Source of the DNA: Streptomyces sp. TRM68416
Lineage (GTDB): Bacteria; Actinomycetota; Actinomycetes; Streptomycetales; Streptomycetaceae
Assembly (NCBI RefSeq): GCF_014596915.1
Contig: NZ_JACVWU010000030.1
Location: 42,996-106,995, forward strand
Direction: 5' to 3'
Length of the DNA stretch: 64,000 nucleotides
The position numbers were made by a program, and so were the translations under genes. Numbering within the stretch: position 1 is the first letter of the stretch; every line of letters begins with the position of its first letter. The notes under the pieces are model-generated. The model worked only from the letters and a program-made list of their open reading frames with translations, did no database searches and was not told where the DNA came from. Positions 8,040-17,057 of the stretch are shown here, in pieces.

Positions 8040-9005
8040 TCACCAGCGGCCGGGCTGTGTGCCGACGATCGGCTCCGACGGCCTGCCGTCCGGTCCGACC
8101 GGTACGTCGCCGGTGAGCATCACGCGGTGCATGGTGCGCGGGAAGTCGAGGTGGGCGGTGTCGCCGGGGGCCAGGTGGATGGTGGCGCGGTTGTCCCAGA
8201 AGGCGACGCTGCCGGGCTCCCAGCGGAAGCGGACGGTGTACTCGGGCCGTACGGCCTGCTCCAGCAGCATGTCGAGCAGGGCCTGGCTCTCGGCGCGGGA
8301 GACGTCGGCGATCTGCTCGACGTAGTAGCCGTTGACGTAGAGGATCCGCTCGCCCGTCTCGGGGTGGACCCGGACCAGGGGATGCAGGGTGGCGACCTGG
8401 TGGTCGAGGAGGTGGCGGACGTAGGCGTCGTCGCCGGGGCGTGACTGGTAGCCGACGCCGAGGCGGTGTTCGGCCCTGAGACCGTCCACGAACTGCCGTA
8501 CGGGTGCGGAGAGTCCGGCGTAGGCGGCGGCGAGGTTGGACCAGGTGGTGTCGCCGCCGTAGGGCGGGACGGTCTCGGCGCGCAGGATCGTCGCGGCGGG
8601 CGGGTCGACGCGGGCACCGTGGTCGCAGTGCCAGCCGCGCAGCAGGGTGTGGCGGCGGCGTTGCAGCCACTCGTCGTGGCCCATGCCGAACCGGCCGCCC
8701 AGTTCCAGGCGGTCCGCGGTCGTCTCCACCTCCGGGAAGTCCGGCGGCGACGCCTTCCCGCGGCGGGGCAGGACGACCGGCTCACCGAACCGGCGCGCGA
8801 ACGCCACGTGCCCGGCGTGGTCCAGCCGTTGCCCGCGGAAGAACACCACCTTCCAGCGCAGCACCGCCGCCCTGATGGCCGCGATCACCGAGTCGTCGAG
8901 GTCGCCCGCCAGATCCACGCCGCCGATCTCGGCCCCGATGTGACCGGCGACCGGCCGCACCTCGATCCCCGTGCGCTCCTCCACCGTGCCCCTGTCCGTC
9001 GTCAT
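8040..9005 (-). CDS. TauD/TfdA-family Fe(II)/2-oxoglutarate dioxygenase
   Basis: A 321-residue non-heme iron dioxygenase. The facial triad is visible as H126-x-D128 (WHCDHG) and H277 (WDNRATIH), with the 2-oxoglutarate-binding Arg near R294 (TMHRVML). The N-terminal strand GAEIGGVDL is typical of taurine/alpha-ketoglutarate dioxygenases. Substrates in the family include taurine, alkyl sulfates, 2,4-D and amino acids. The neighbouring LLM monooxygenase remnant would fit a former sulfonate-use locus, but this is only suggestive. The ATG at 9005 aligns with the family start; an upstream in-frame extension is Arg-rich and unlikely to be real. Confidence 0.9.
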   Translation of the reverse strand: MTTDRGTVEERTGIEVRPVAGHIGAEIGGVDLAGDLDDSVIAAIRAAVLRWKVVFFRGQRLDHAGHVAFARRFGEPVVLPRRGKASPPDFPEVETTADRLELGGRFGMGHDEWLQRRRHTLLRGWHCDHGARVDPPAATILRAETVPPYGGDTTWSNLAAAYAGLSAPVRQFVDGLRAEHRLGVGYQSRPGDDAYVRHLLDHQVATLHPLVRVHPETGERILYVNGYYVEQIADVSRAESQALLDMLLEQAVRPEYTVRFRWEPGSVAFWDNRATIHLAPGDTAHLDFPRTMHRVMLTGDVPVGPDGRPSEPIVGTQPGRW

Positions 9006-9170
9006 GCGTGCTCCGTGGGTCGTCCGTCCGGTTCCCCGAGATCGTGACAGCCGTCGGCGCCGGTGGCGACCGGGCCGTGCCGTAAACCCCTTGGGCGTGG
9101 CTCGGTTGGAGGGGTAGCCCACCAGCGCATATCTGGCCGACGGCGGGAACGCATCGGAGGCGGTGGCCGC

Positions 9171-9425
9171 TCAGTGGGTGAGCAGCCGGCCGATCCTGTC
9201 GTAGGCGAGGACCTGGTAGCCGACCATGATCACAAGGAGCCAGCGGGCCGCGCGGCACAGGTCGGCGAGGTAGAACGCAGCCACCGCGCCGAAGAAGACA
9301 GCGAGTTCGAGGAGCGGGCGCAATGGTCCGGGGGTGCGGACATCGCTCTCGCCCTTGGACGGTCGTCCGGCGCGGTGAAGGAACCCCACACGCAGCCCAC
9401 GGCAACGGGGTAGTGCCACGACCAT
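9171..9425 (-). CDS. small hypothetical membrane protein (doubtful)
   Basis: A possible 84-residue product whose last 50 residues look like real protein, with two hydrophobic segments: LLELAVFFGAVAAFYLADL and WLLVIMVGYQVLAYD. The upstream part is basic and unlike a signal sequence, and no good ribosome site is found, so the start is a guess. It may be the tail of a decayed gene. It sits alone in a 667-base space between TauD and the esterase operon end. Confidence 0.35.
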   Translation of the reverse strand: MVVALPRCRGLRVGFLHRAGRPSKGESDVRTPGPLRPLLELAVFFGAVAAFYLADLCRAARWLLVIMVGYQVLAYDRIGRLLTH

Positions 9426-9628
9426 CAGCCAGTGCCACGGAGGGGTACTTTGCGCCGGCTCCAGACGGCGAGGCATCGTTCCCCATCCGGGAACCCTCCA
9501 CAAGGGCCGAGGACCTGAACCCGGGTGGTCTGACGGTCGGTCACTTGCCGGTCGTATCCGGAGCATCCGCGGCCTCAACCGGAGAGGACAGCCGGGCCCG
9601 ACCGCAGGTCGCCGTTGGGGGGGGGGAC

Positions 9629-9663
9629 ATGAAGGCGGCCGCGAGCACTGCGGCCACCTTCAT
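9629..9663. terminator. strong hairpin after the GH95-esterase operon
   Basis: A 14-base inverted repeat with one mismatch (9629-9642 with 9650-9663), loop of 7, starting 9 bases beyond the esterase stop and followed in the minus direction by a run of C. It probably ends minus-strand transcription. Confidence 0.75.
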
Positions 9664-9672
9664 CTCCCCTGT

Positions 9673-10992
9673 TTACGCCCGGGCCCAGCGTTGGTTGGCA
9701 CCGGTGTGGCAGCTCCACACGATCACCTCAGTGCCGTTGGCGGTGCTGCCGCCGTTGACGTCCAGGCAGAGGCCGGTCTGGACGTGGCTGACGGTTCCGT
9801 CGGTGTTCACATTCCATTGCTGGTTCGCGCCGCCGGTGCAGTCCCAGATCCGTGCTCGGGTACCGGAGGCGGCGTTGCTCGGCACCTCCAGGCATCTGCC
9901 CATCACCCGCAGGGTCTGTCCGGTCCGGGTGAACTGCTGGTTGGCGCCGGTGTGGCAGTCCCAGATGATCATCTGGGCGCCGTTGGACGAGTTGGCGCCG
10001 CTGACGTCCAGGCATCGGTCGGCGGACTGGCTCCGCAGCCGGAATGCGGTCGGGTTCGGGGGGGTCGGGTTCGGGCCGGTACCCGTGAAGAAGCTCCAGA
10101 CCTCTTCCTTGACCCAGCTCCTGGCGCCGCTCTCGCAGCCCGCGCACCCGTCCACGGGGCCTTGCTGGTGGCCTCCGTCGAACGCGGCCCAGACGACCGG
10201 ATACCCCTCGCGGCAGCCCGAGTAGGCGGTGGTGATGTGGGTGCGGCTGCCCGGCGCGGGCTCCGGCGGGTTCTGCGGAGTGCAGCCGTTGTTCCTGACG
10301 AACCTGTCCCGCATCCCTCGACCGGCGCCGATGTTGTCGTTGATGCCGTGGATTCCCATGTACGCGAAGGGCTGGGTGCCCCCGCTGCACCCGCTGATCC
10401 CCCCGGGCGCGGCTATCGCGGCGACCGCACGGAAGACGTCCGGCCTGGCACACGCCAGTGCGTAGCTCATGGCTCCGCCGTAGCTGAACCCGAGGGCGAA
10501 GCGCTGCGTGGTGTCGACGCAGAGATCGTTGTCGATACGCCTGATCATGTCGTCGACGAAGGTCACGTCCTCGCCGCCGGAGTTGCCCCAGCCGTTGTTG
10601 AGGCCCTGCGGCGCCACGAAGATCGCGCTGTTGTTCGCCAGTCGCCGGAGTCCGTAGTGGGCATAGACCTCGCCATCGCTTCCGCCGCCGGCGACCTGCC
10701 CGGCGGTGCCGCCCAGCCAGTGGAATCCGAAGACCAGTCGGTGCTGGCGGGTGTTGTCGTAGTTCTCCGGGATGCTCAGGATGAAGGAACGGCTCTTGCC
10801 GCCGCTTTGAATCGTGTGCGTACCGTTCGTCAGTGTGGGGGCACGTCCGCATCCGGCGGTCCCCGCAAGTGTGCCCTCGGCGGTGGGCGGCGGGCCGGCG
10901 GCAACGCTCACTCCTGCCACGCCGACCATGGCCAGAACGAGCAGTACCACGAACACTGCTCGCCCGGACAACCGTCTGCGGATCGACATCAT
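9673..10992 (-). CDS. secreted CE1/PHB-depolymerase-like esterase with ricin-type lectin domain
   Basis: A 439-residue exported protein. Residues 1-32 form a signal peptide (RRRLSGR, a hydrophobic stretch, then AAG). The esterase domain (about 45-300) has the nucleophile GFSYGG (S170), an Asp near 219 (HGIND) and His 275 (DGGHQQG), as in the LpqC/feruloyl-acetylxylan esterase group. The Pro/Asn linker PNPTPPNPT joins a ricin/CBM13 domain (about 318-439) with repeated QxW motifs (NQQF, NQQW, NQRW) and CLDV/CLEV repeats. Family members remove acyl groups from hemicellulose or hydrolyse polyhydroxyalkanoates; the sugar context favours the former. The ATG at 10992 overlaps the GH95 stop (ATGA), so it is co-translated with that fucosidase. 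Confidence 0.88.
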   Translation of the reverse strand: MMSIRRRLSGRAVFVVLLVLAMVGVAGVSVAAGPPPTAEGTLAGTAGCGRAPTLTNGTHTIQSGGKSRSFILSIPENYDNTRQHRLVFGFHWLGGTAGQVAGGGSDGEVYAHYGLRRLANNSAIFVAPQGLNNGWGNSGGEDVTFVDDMIRRIDNDLCVDTTQRFALGFSYGGAMSYALACARPDVFRAVAAIAAPGGISGCSGGTQPFAYMGIHGINDNIGAGRGMRDRFVRNNGCTPQNPPEPAPGSRTHITTAYSGCREGYPVVWAAFDGGHQQGPVDGCAGCESGARSWVKEEVWSFFTGTGPNPTPPNPTAFRLRSQSADRCLDVSGANSSNGAQMIIWDCHTGANQQFTRTGQTLRVMGRCLEVPSNAASGTRARIWDCTGGANQQWNVNTDGTVSHVQTGLCLDVNGGSTANGTEVIVWSCHTGANQRWARA

Positions 10993-13913
10993 GCGACTCC
11001 CTCGTCGCTCGGTGACATGGCTCTGGCTGGTCGGTCGGGCCGCAGTTCGCCCTGGGGCTGGATGCGGTCGAGTTGGAATCGCTGGTTGGTGCTGCCGGTG
11101 GCTGCCCACTGGGAGATGCGGGCTCCGTCGGCGGTGGAGGCCTCCCACACGTCCAGGGCGAGGCCGCTCTGCCGGTTGACCAGACTGATCACGCCACCGC
11201 CGTGGTCGACCGTCCGCCACTGCTGGGCGGCGACGTCGCTGTCCGGCTGCTGGGTGACGTCGGCGCCGCTGCTGCTACCGGCGACGTGCAGGAACAGGCC
11301 GCTGTGCCCAACCCGGATCTTGTAGTGCCCGCCGTCGGAGGGCAGGAACTCGAAGTGCTGGTTGAGGCCGGCGGTGATCTGCCACTGGATCAGCCGGGCA
11401 CCGGCGGCCGTGGACGCGCCGTTGATGTCGGCGGCCTTGCCACTGTGCCGGGCCACCAGCCGATAGGCCACGCCGGCCTCCACCGGCGACCCCGACCTGA
11501 GTGCGGACGCGCGGTAGGTGCGGCCGGCCTGGCCGGCGAACTCGACGAGATCGGCCTCCAGCCGCCTCGACTGGACGGGCTCGCCGCTCGCGTCGTCCTT
11601 CAGCGTGAAGTCGCCGGCGAAGATCCGGCTGCGCACCCGGACGGCACCGGTCCGGTCGGGGGTGACGACGCACTCGGTCCGGCCGCTGCTCCATTCGGCG
11701 CCGACGGTGTATCCGCCGCGGCCGCGCAGTCCGCTCACGCGCCCGGTGGGCCAGGCGGCCGGCAGCGCCGGCAGCACGTGCAGTTCGCCGTTGTGGCTCT
11801 GCACCAGCATCTCCGCGATACCCGAGGTGGCGCCGAAGTTGCCGTCGATCTGGAAGGGCGGGTGCAGGTCGAACATGTTGGGCGCGAGCCGGTCCGTCCG
11901 CACCAGGTCCCGGATCAGCTTGTGGGCCCGGGCGCCGTCCTCCATCCGCGCCCAGAAGTTGATCTTCCAGGCGAGTGACCATCCCGTCCCGTCGTCGCCG
12001 CGCAGCTCCAGCGTCCGCCGCGCGGCCTCGTGCAACTGGGGTGTCCCGCGCTTGGTGATCTGGTTGCTCGGATGCAGACCGTACAGGTGGGAGACGTGCC
12101 GGTGGTTCCGCTCGGTCTCCACCCAGTCGGCCAGCCACTCCTGGATGTTGCCCCGGGAGCCGACCCGCATCGGCGCCAGCCGGTCCCGGGCCGCCAGTGC
12201 CTGAGCGCGGAAGCCGGCGTCCACGCCGAGGACTTCGCCGGCGCGGGCGACGCCGTTGAAGAGGTCGCGCAGGATCTGGTTGTCCATGGTGGGGCCCGCG
12301 CAGACGGTGACGTTCGCGTGGTGAGGGAGCTCCGGAGAGTTCGACGGGTTGGTGACCAGGTGCCCGAGCGTCGGATGGACGACCAGGGTGTCGAGGAAGA
12401 ACTGGGCGGCGCCCTTCATGGCCGGATAGCGGGAGCGGAGGAAGTCGATGTCCCCGGTGAACAGGTAGTGGTCCCAGATCAGGGTGGCCAGCCACGCGCC
12501 ACCGGTCTGCCACATCCCCCACTGCGCTCCGTCGACGACCGAGGCGCCCCGCCACGCGTCGGTGTTGTGGTGCGTCACCCAGCCGCCGGCGCCGTACTGC
12601 GCCTGGGCCACCCGGGCGCCGGTCACGGCCAGGTCGTTGATCATGTCGAAGACCGGGCGGAAGCACTCGCAGAGGTTCGTCGTGTCGGCGGGCCAGTAGT
12701 TCATCGGCAGGTTGGCGTTGATGGTGTACTTCGAGTCCCAGGCCGGAGCCATCTGGTCGTTCCAGATGCCCTGCAGGTTCGCCGGCTGGGTGCCCGGCCG
12801 CGAGGACGAGATGAGCAGATACCGGCCGAACTGGAACAACAGGGCGGAGAACTGCGGGTCGTTCACCTGCGCGTGCTGTGCGATCCGTACGTCGGTCGGC
12901 TGGTCGGCCGCCGCCGTACGTCCCAGATCGACCGACACCCGGTTGAACAGGGCCTGGTAGTCGGCGAGATGCCGGCTGCGCAGTCCGTCGATGCCGACGT
13001 TGCGGGCGGCGTTGAGACGGCTGCGCGCGATCCCCTGGTAGTCGCCGTCGACGTTGCGGAAGTTGACGTAGCTGGAGCCGATCGACACCAGCAACGTCAC
13101 GCCGGTGGCGCCGGAGACCCGCAGCGTGCCGCCCGAGCTGCTGACCGTGCCGCCCGTCACGGCGGCGTGGGCCAGGGCGAGGAACCGGACCCGTCCGGTG
13201 ATGCCCTCCATGGTGCCGGAGATGCCGTCGAGGGCGATCGTGGCCCCGTCCGGGCTGGACACCGTGGTCCGTTGTGGACTGTCGAATGCTGCGGTGAAGG
13301 TGAGGGAGTTGGCCCGGTCGGCCGTCAGCCGGACCGCGATCACCTGGTCGGGTGCGCTGGCGAACACCTCACGCTGGTACCGCACGCCGTTCAGCACGTA
13401 GGTCGTGGTGGCCGTGGCGGTGGTCAGGTCGAGCGTCCGGTTGTACTGCGACGCACCGGTGGCGCTGCCGAAGGAGAGCCGGAGGTTTCCGACCGGCTGG
13501 TAGGCCAGCTGTCCGGCGGGGTTGCCCAGCATCGTCTGGTTGATCAGGTCCTGCGCCGGCCCCCACTGATCCGCGAAGACCCGCCGCCGGATCTCCGCGA
13601 TGTTGGCCGCGCCGCGGGGGTTGGCGGAGTCGTACGGACCGCCGGCCCAGACGGTGTCCTCGTTGAGCTGCAGCCGTTCGGTGTCGACGTTGCCGAACAC
13701 CATCGCGCCGAGGCGTCCGTTGCCGATCGGCAGTGCCCGCAGCCAGTCCGCGCCGGCCGGCTTGTCGTACCACAGGGCGAGGTCGTCGGCGGCCAGGACC
13801 TCCGGCGGCGCGGCCGAGTCGGCCCTGGCCACGGCCGTCCACCCACCCGACACGATCCCTGCCCCGGCAGCCGCCCCGGCGGCGAGGAACCGTCTGCGTG
13901 TCACCTCGGACAT
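10989..13913 (-). CDS. GH95 alpha-L-fucosidase, Tat-exported, with C-terminal lectin domain
   Basis: A 974-residue enzyme. A twin-arginine leader (TRRRFLAAG, then AVARA) indicates export by Tat. The GH95 body shows LPIGNGRLGAMVFG, LQLNEDTVWAGGPY, the active-site Asn pair in NANLPMNYWPA (about 400) and FQIDGNFGATSGI (about 690) with the acid Asp. The family cleaves alpha-1,2-L-fucosides or alpha-L-galactosides by inversion. From about residue 825 a ricin/CBM13-like domain follows (YRLVARHSGKAADING, LNQHFEF, NQRFQL). It stands 79 bases after the GH5 gene and overlaps the esterase gene, so GH5-GH95-esterase looks like one operon for a fucosylated, acylated glycan. Confidence 0.93.
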   Translation of the reverse strand: MSEVTRRRFLAAGAAAGAGIVSGGWTAVARADSAAPPEVLAADDLALWYDKPAGADWLRALPIGNGRLGAMVFGNVDTERLQLNEDTVWAGGPYDSANPRGAANIAEIRRRVFADQWGPAQDLINQTMLGNPAGQLAYQPVGNLRLSFGSATGASQYNRTLDLTTATATTTYVLNGVRYQREVFASAPDQVIAVRLTADRANSLTFTAAFDSPQRTTVSSPDGATIALDGISGTMEGITGRVRFLALAHAAVTGGTVSSSGGTLRVSGATGVTLLVSIGSSYVNFRNVDGDYQGIARSRLNAARNVGIDGLRSRHLADYQALFNRVSVDLGRTAAADQPTDVRIAQHAQVNDPQFSALLFQFGRYLLISSSRPGTQPANLQGIWNDQMAPAWDSKYTINANLPMNYWPADTTNLCECFRPVFDMINDLAVTGARVAQAQYGAGGWVTHHNTDAWRGASVVDGAQWGMWQTGGAWLATLIWDHYLFTGDIDFLRSRYPAMKGAAQFFLDTLVVHPTLGHLVTNPSNSPELPHHANVTVCAGPTMDNQILRDLFNGVARAGEVLGVDAGFRAQALAARDRLAPMRVGSRGNIQEWLADWVETERNHRHVSHLYGLHPSNQITKRGTPQLHEAARRTLELRGDDGTGWSLAWKINFWARMEDGARAHKLIRDLVRTDRLAPNMFDLHPPFQIDGNFGATSGIAEMLVQSHNGELHVLPALPAAWPTGRVSGLRGRGGYTVGAEWSSGRTECVVTPDRTGAVRVRSRIFAGDFTLKDDASGEPVQSRRLEADLVEFAGQAGRTYRASALRSGSPVEAGVAYRLVARHSGKAADINGASTAAGARLIQWQITAGLNQHFEFLPSDGGHYKIRVGHSGLFLHVAGSSSGADVTQQPDSDVAAQQWRTVDHGGGVISLVNRQSGLALDVWEASTADGARISQWAATGSTNQRFQLDRIQPQGELRPDRPARAMSPSDEGVA

Positions 13914-13992
13914 GTCGTACTCCCTTCACGGACTGGAGCGGGTCACTGACGGGGGTCCACCGTGTCCGCCGAGCCGGGCGTCGCGTCACGCG

Positions 13993-15441
13993 TCAGTGGT
14001 GTGCGTCTGCGTTCTGGATCTGCCATCTCTGGTTGTCGCCGCCCCAGCACGCCCACAGCTGCACCTTGGAGGTGGTGGTGTTCACGTCGAGGCAGAGGCC
14101 GGAGTGAACGCTGCGGACGGTGCCGTCGGCGCCCACCGTCCAACGCTGGTTGTCGCCGCCGTTGCACGCCCACGTGCCGACCACGGTGCCGTTCGTCGTC
14201 CCACTGCTGTACGCATCCAGGCACTTCTGGCCGTCGAGTGCGGTGATCTGTCCGCCGGCCGTCAAGGTCCACTGCTGGCCGACCGAGTTGGCACAGGTGC
14301 CCACCTGCACCTGGAGGTTCGCCGTGGTCCCGCCCGGAATGTCCAGGCAGCGCTGGGTGCCGACGTTGCGCAGCAGGCTCGTCGGGGTCGGGGCGTCGCC
14401 GTCCAGGCCCCAGCCGTAACGGAGGCGCTCGCGGCCGCTGGCGCTGGGGGTGCTGAGGGTGAGGTTGGTGCCGGTGCCGTGCAGTTTCTGCATGGCGTAC
14501 CAGTCGTCACTCTGGCCGGCGCGTATCTTTCCGCCGAGCCCGGGCCAGTAGACGGAGCCGATCCGCAGTTCCCGGAGCACTGTGGTGGTGGCCCGGAAGT
14601 AGCGCACGAAGTTGTCGGTGCTGCCGGCGTCGTGGTAGTTGAGCCCGGTGTCCATCGGCGCGCCGAACTCGTCGACGACCGTGCGGTCGGCGCAGGAGCC
14701 GATCGCGTTCCGCAGGTACGTCACCCACTGGTCGTAGGTCTTCGCGCCGCTGAAGAACGTGTAGTGGTGCAGCGACAGGAACGTGCCGTCGAGGCGGCGG
14801 TCGGCGCACATGGACTTGATGTCGGTGTTCAGGCCGGCGCCGCTGACGAAGATGCGGTTCCGCGGGATCGACGGGCGGCTGCTGATCCAGTTGCTCACCA
14901 CGTTCGCCCACTCGCCGGCGCTGTGTCCGCCCGGTTCGTTCATCGGCTCGAAGTGGACGAGGCTGTTGGCGCCGTACCGGGCCAGCACGGTGTTCCACAT
15001 GGTGTCGAAGGCGCCCTGGTTGACGATGCGGCCGTCGCGGGCGGCCACCCCGTCGTCCCAGTAGGAGAGGACGACCTTGAATCCCTTCGCGGTGGCCGCG
15101 TCTATCGCGCCCGTGTACGCGTTCCACCAACTCGTCCCGACGGTATAGGTGTTGATCGGGAGCCGAACGGTGTTGGCGCCGAGGTTCCCCTCGAAGCCGG
15201 AGTAGACGGCATTGGCCTTCGCCACGACTGTCTGATAGCTGTCCGATGCGCTCAATCCGTGCAGGACCAGCGGTCCACCGTGGAAGTTGTCGCCGAGCCG
15301 GGCCCAGTTGACGCCGCGGAACTGGGAGGTGTCGGCGACGGCCGGCGAGGCGCTCGAGTGCTCGACGACCGCGAGCGCGCCGACCGTCAGGGCGCAGGCG
15401 AGCGCCCGGGCGAGGTGGCGCCTGCGAGAGGTGTGCGGCAT
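13993..15441 (-). CDS. secreted GH5-like glycoside hydrolase with ricin/CBM13 domain
   Basis: A 482-residue exported protein with leader RRRHLARALACALTV and cleavage near AVADT. The (beta/alpha)8 catalytic part (40-340) has the acid/base HFEPMNEP (E169) and the nucleophile TVVDEFGAPM (E258) of clan GH-A, family 5 type. LHHYTFF and YWPGLGGK also fit. The lectin domain (350-482) has three QxW repeats (GQQW, NQRW, NQRW). Specificity (cellulose, mannan or fucosylated glucan) is undecided. It is the first gene of the hydrolase operon, with a 400-base upstream space that should hold the promoter. Confidence 0.88.
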   Translation of the reverse strand: MPHTSRRRHLARALACALTVGALAVVEHSSASPAVADTSQFRGVNWARLGDNFHGGPLVLHGLSASDSYQTVVAKANAVYSGFEGNLGANTVRLPINTYTVGTSWWNAYTGAIDAATAKGFKVVLSYWDDGVAARDGRIVNQGAFDTMWNTVLARYGANSLVHFEPMNEPGGHSAGEWANVVSNWISSRPSIPRNRIFVSGAGLNTDIKSMCADRRLDGTFLSLHHYTFFSGAKTYDQWVTYLRNAIGSCADRTVVDEFGAPMDTGLNYHDAGSTDNFVRYFRATTTVLRELRIGSVYWPGLGGKIRAGQSDDWYAMQKLHGTGTNLTLSTPSASGRERLRYGWGLDGDAPTPTSLLRNVGTQRCLDIPGGTTANLQVQVGTCANSVGQQWTLTAGGQITALDGQKCLDAYSSGTTNGTVVGTWACNGGDNQRWTVGADGTVRSVHSGLCLDVNTTTSKVQLWACWGGDNQRWQIQNADAHH

Positions 15442-15841
15442 GGTCGTGCCTTCCCGGTGGGCGGTGTGGTCACGTCTGCGCTGTGCGGAATGCGTCGACG
15501 CCGGTCGGCAGCCGGGCGCGCCGGCGCGGAGATTGCCCTCTCCGCGCCGGCCCCCTCCCAGATCGCTCGCGCAGCGGGCATGTCAGCGTCATGCCGCTGT
15601 CGTGGCGCCTGGAAAGCCTTGCTCCCCGGCTTCACCCGAAGCCATCTCACTGTGTCGGCGTCGGTAATTCATGGATCGATTCCGGCTCTCGCTTTCACAG
15701 GCCATGAAGGGGAACATCACGCGTCGACGACTAGAAGATTGGCAGATTGTCATGGTCCATTCAAGAGGGAATCGTCGATTCATATCGGCCTGAGCCGTCG
15801 TGCGACCAACCGAAGAAAGCGGGACTATTAACGGCCACCCC
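15442..15841. other. 400-base intergenic region before the GH5 operon
   Basis: No convincing gene. Part of it (15660-15841) is clearly richer in AT. It contains GAATCG-T-CGATTC (15769-15781), continuing into CGATTCATAT, a string that recurs at 30805-30814 before the ThuA-propeller gene. It probably holds the promoter and operator of the minus-strand GH5 operon. Confidence 0.5.
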
Positions 15842-16885
15842 TCATAACGTTTTCAGGAGGCGAATCGAAGTGAAAGACGCGTGTGCATCGCGGCAGTTCT
15901 CGTTATCGGCGGCCGGCTTGAACAGTCGCAGTGGTCGTAATGTCGAGAAATACGGCGCCGTCGCCGAACGCGATGACCTGGATACCACCGCGGCCGACCG
16001 CGCAGGCGGGGCGGGGAGCAGTGCCAGGGCGACGATCAGCCGCTCCAGGGGCACCAGTTCGTCGGCGGCACGGCCGCAGTCCGCGCACGATCGGGTGTGC
16101 CGCGTGATGCGCTTGCGCCACAGCGCGCTCGGGACGCCGTCCCAGCCCACCAGCGCGGCGGTCAGCCGTGGACACCGGGGGTCGGCCTCCAGCGCGGCGA
16201 CGAGTGCCCGGCTCAGCTCCAGCTGGTTGCGCATCCGCTGGACGCGCACACCCGCGTGGGCCACGCTCGTTCCCAGCGCCGCCGCGAGTTCCGCCCTCGT
16301 CAGCCGACCCGCGGCCTCCCGCCACCACAGCGACAGCAGCGCCCTGGCGTCCGGGTCGAGCCATCGACTGGCGCGTACGGTCTCTCGGCGATGACCGGAC
16401 AGCTCGATGTGGATCAGGGCCAGGTTCTCGGCGTCGGCGTCCGGCGGGTCGGTCATCTCGTCGAGGGGGGCCGTCCGTTCGGCGTCCGCCTGCCGCCGGT
16501 GCAGACACGTGCTGATCTGCCGTGTCGCGATCGTGGCCAGCCAGGGCCGGAAGCACTCCGGGGCGCGCAACGTGCGCAGCTCGTGCAGCGCCCGGAGCAT
16601 CGTCTCCTGCACCACGTCGTCGACGTCCGCGAGTTCGCCCAGTGCCCTGCGCACGATCGCGTACACCAGCGGCAGATACGTCGCCGCCAGGTCGTCGAGC
16701 GCTCGTGGATCGCCGGCCTGTGCGGCGACGACCAGGCTCGACTCGTCGGCCCGGCCGGCTCGCATCACGAGCCCGTACACCGTGCCTCGGGCCGGGCCGC
16801 CCCGGGTGCCGCGCACGCCGTCCCCCTCGGGTTCGTCCGCACGATCGTCGCGGGCGCGGCCGGCCGGTGATGCCCGGCGGCTCAT
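15842..16885 (-). CDS. sigma-70 family (ECF-like) sigma factor with zinc-finger-like tail
   Basis: A product of about 347 residues; a start at 16765 (MRAGRADESSLVVAAQ) gives 307 residues and fits the family best. Region 2 is clear: LDDLAATYLPLVYAIVRRAL and DVDDVVQETMLRALHELRTL, then FRPWLATIATRQ. The region 4 part LTRAELAAALGTSVAHAGVRVQRMR provides the HTH. A zf-HC2-like motif follows (ITRHTRSCADCGRAADELV). Streptomyces relatives usually continue into a membrane segment and a long extracytoplasmic, often lectin-like, domain. Here the protein stops soon after ALALLPAPPA, so it may be truncated. It lies directly upstream of the GH5-GH95-esterase operon on the same strand and could control it. 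That is inference. Confidence 0.8.
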   Translation of the reverse strand: MSRRASPAGRARDDRADEPEGDGVRGTRGGPARGTVYGLVMRAGRADESSLVVAAQAGDPRALDDLAATYLPLVYAIVRRALGELADVDDVVQETMLRALHELRTLRAPECFRPWLATIATRQISTCLHRRQADAERTAPLDEMTDPPDADAENLALIHIELSGHRRETVRASRWLDPDARALLSLWWREAAGRLTRAELAAALGTSVAHAGVRVQRMRNQLELSRALVAALEADPRCPRLTAALVGWDGVPSALWRKRITRHTRSCADCGRAADELVPLERLIVALALLPAPPARSAAVVSRSSRSATAPYFSTLRPLRLFKPAADNENCRDAHASFTSIRLLKTL

Positions 16886-17057
16886 AATCGCCTCGCCCGG
16901 TCGCGCTGGAGGCCCGTGCGTAACGCCTCGGTGTCCTCGGTGGCGAGGCGGCCCGGTGCTACGGCGTCGGCGTCGCGCCACTCCTTCCCCGGGGCCGGTG
17001 TCCCGGCGACCCGGTTCTCGGTCTGCAGGGGGCGGGCCCCGCGGTGGACAACAGCCT

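Noticed and set aside
9610..9627. Run of ten or more G near 9617 as a frameshift-prone or structured element
   Set aside because: It lies beyond the operon terminator in a gene-free spot; a homopolymer sequencing artefact is as likely as biology.
11690..13949. Plus-strand open frame opposite the GH95 gene
   Set aside because: The minus strand encodes a complete Tat-exported GH95 enzyme; the plus-strand translation resembles no protein.
9471..16885. Biosynthetic gene cluster for a secondary metabolite
   Set aside because: No PKS, NRPS, terpene synthase or RiPP enzyme is visible; the genes are carbohydrate-active enzymes and transporters.
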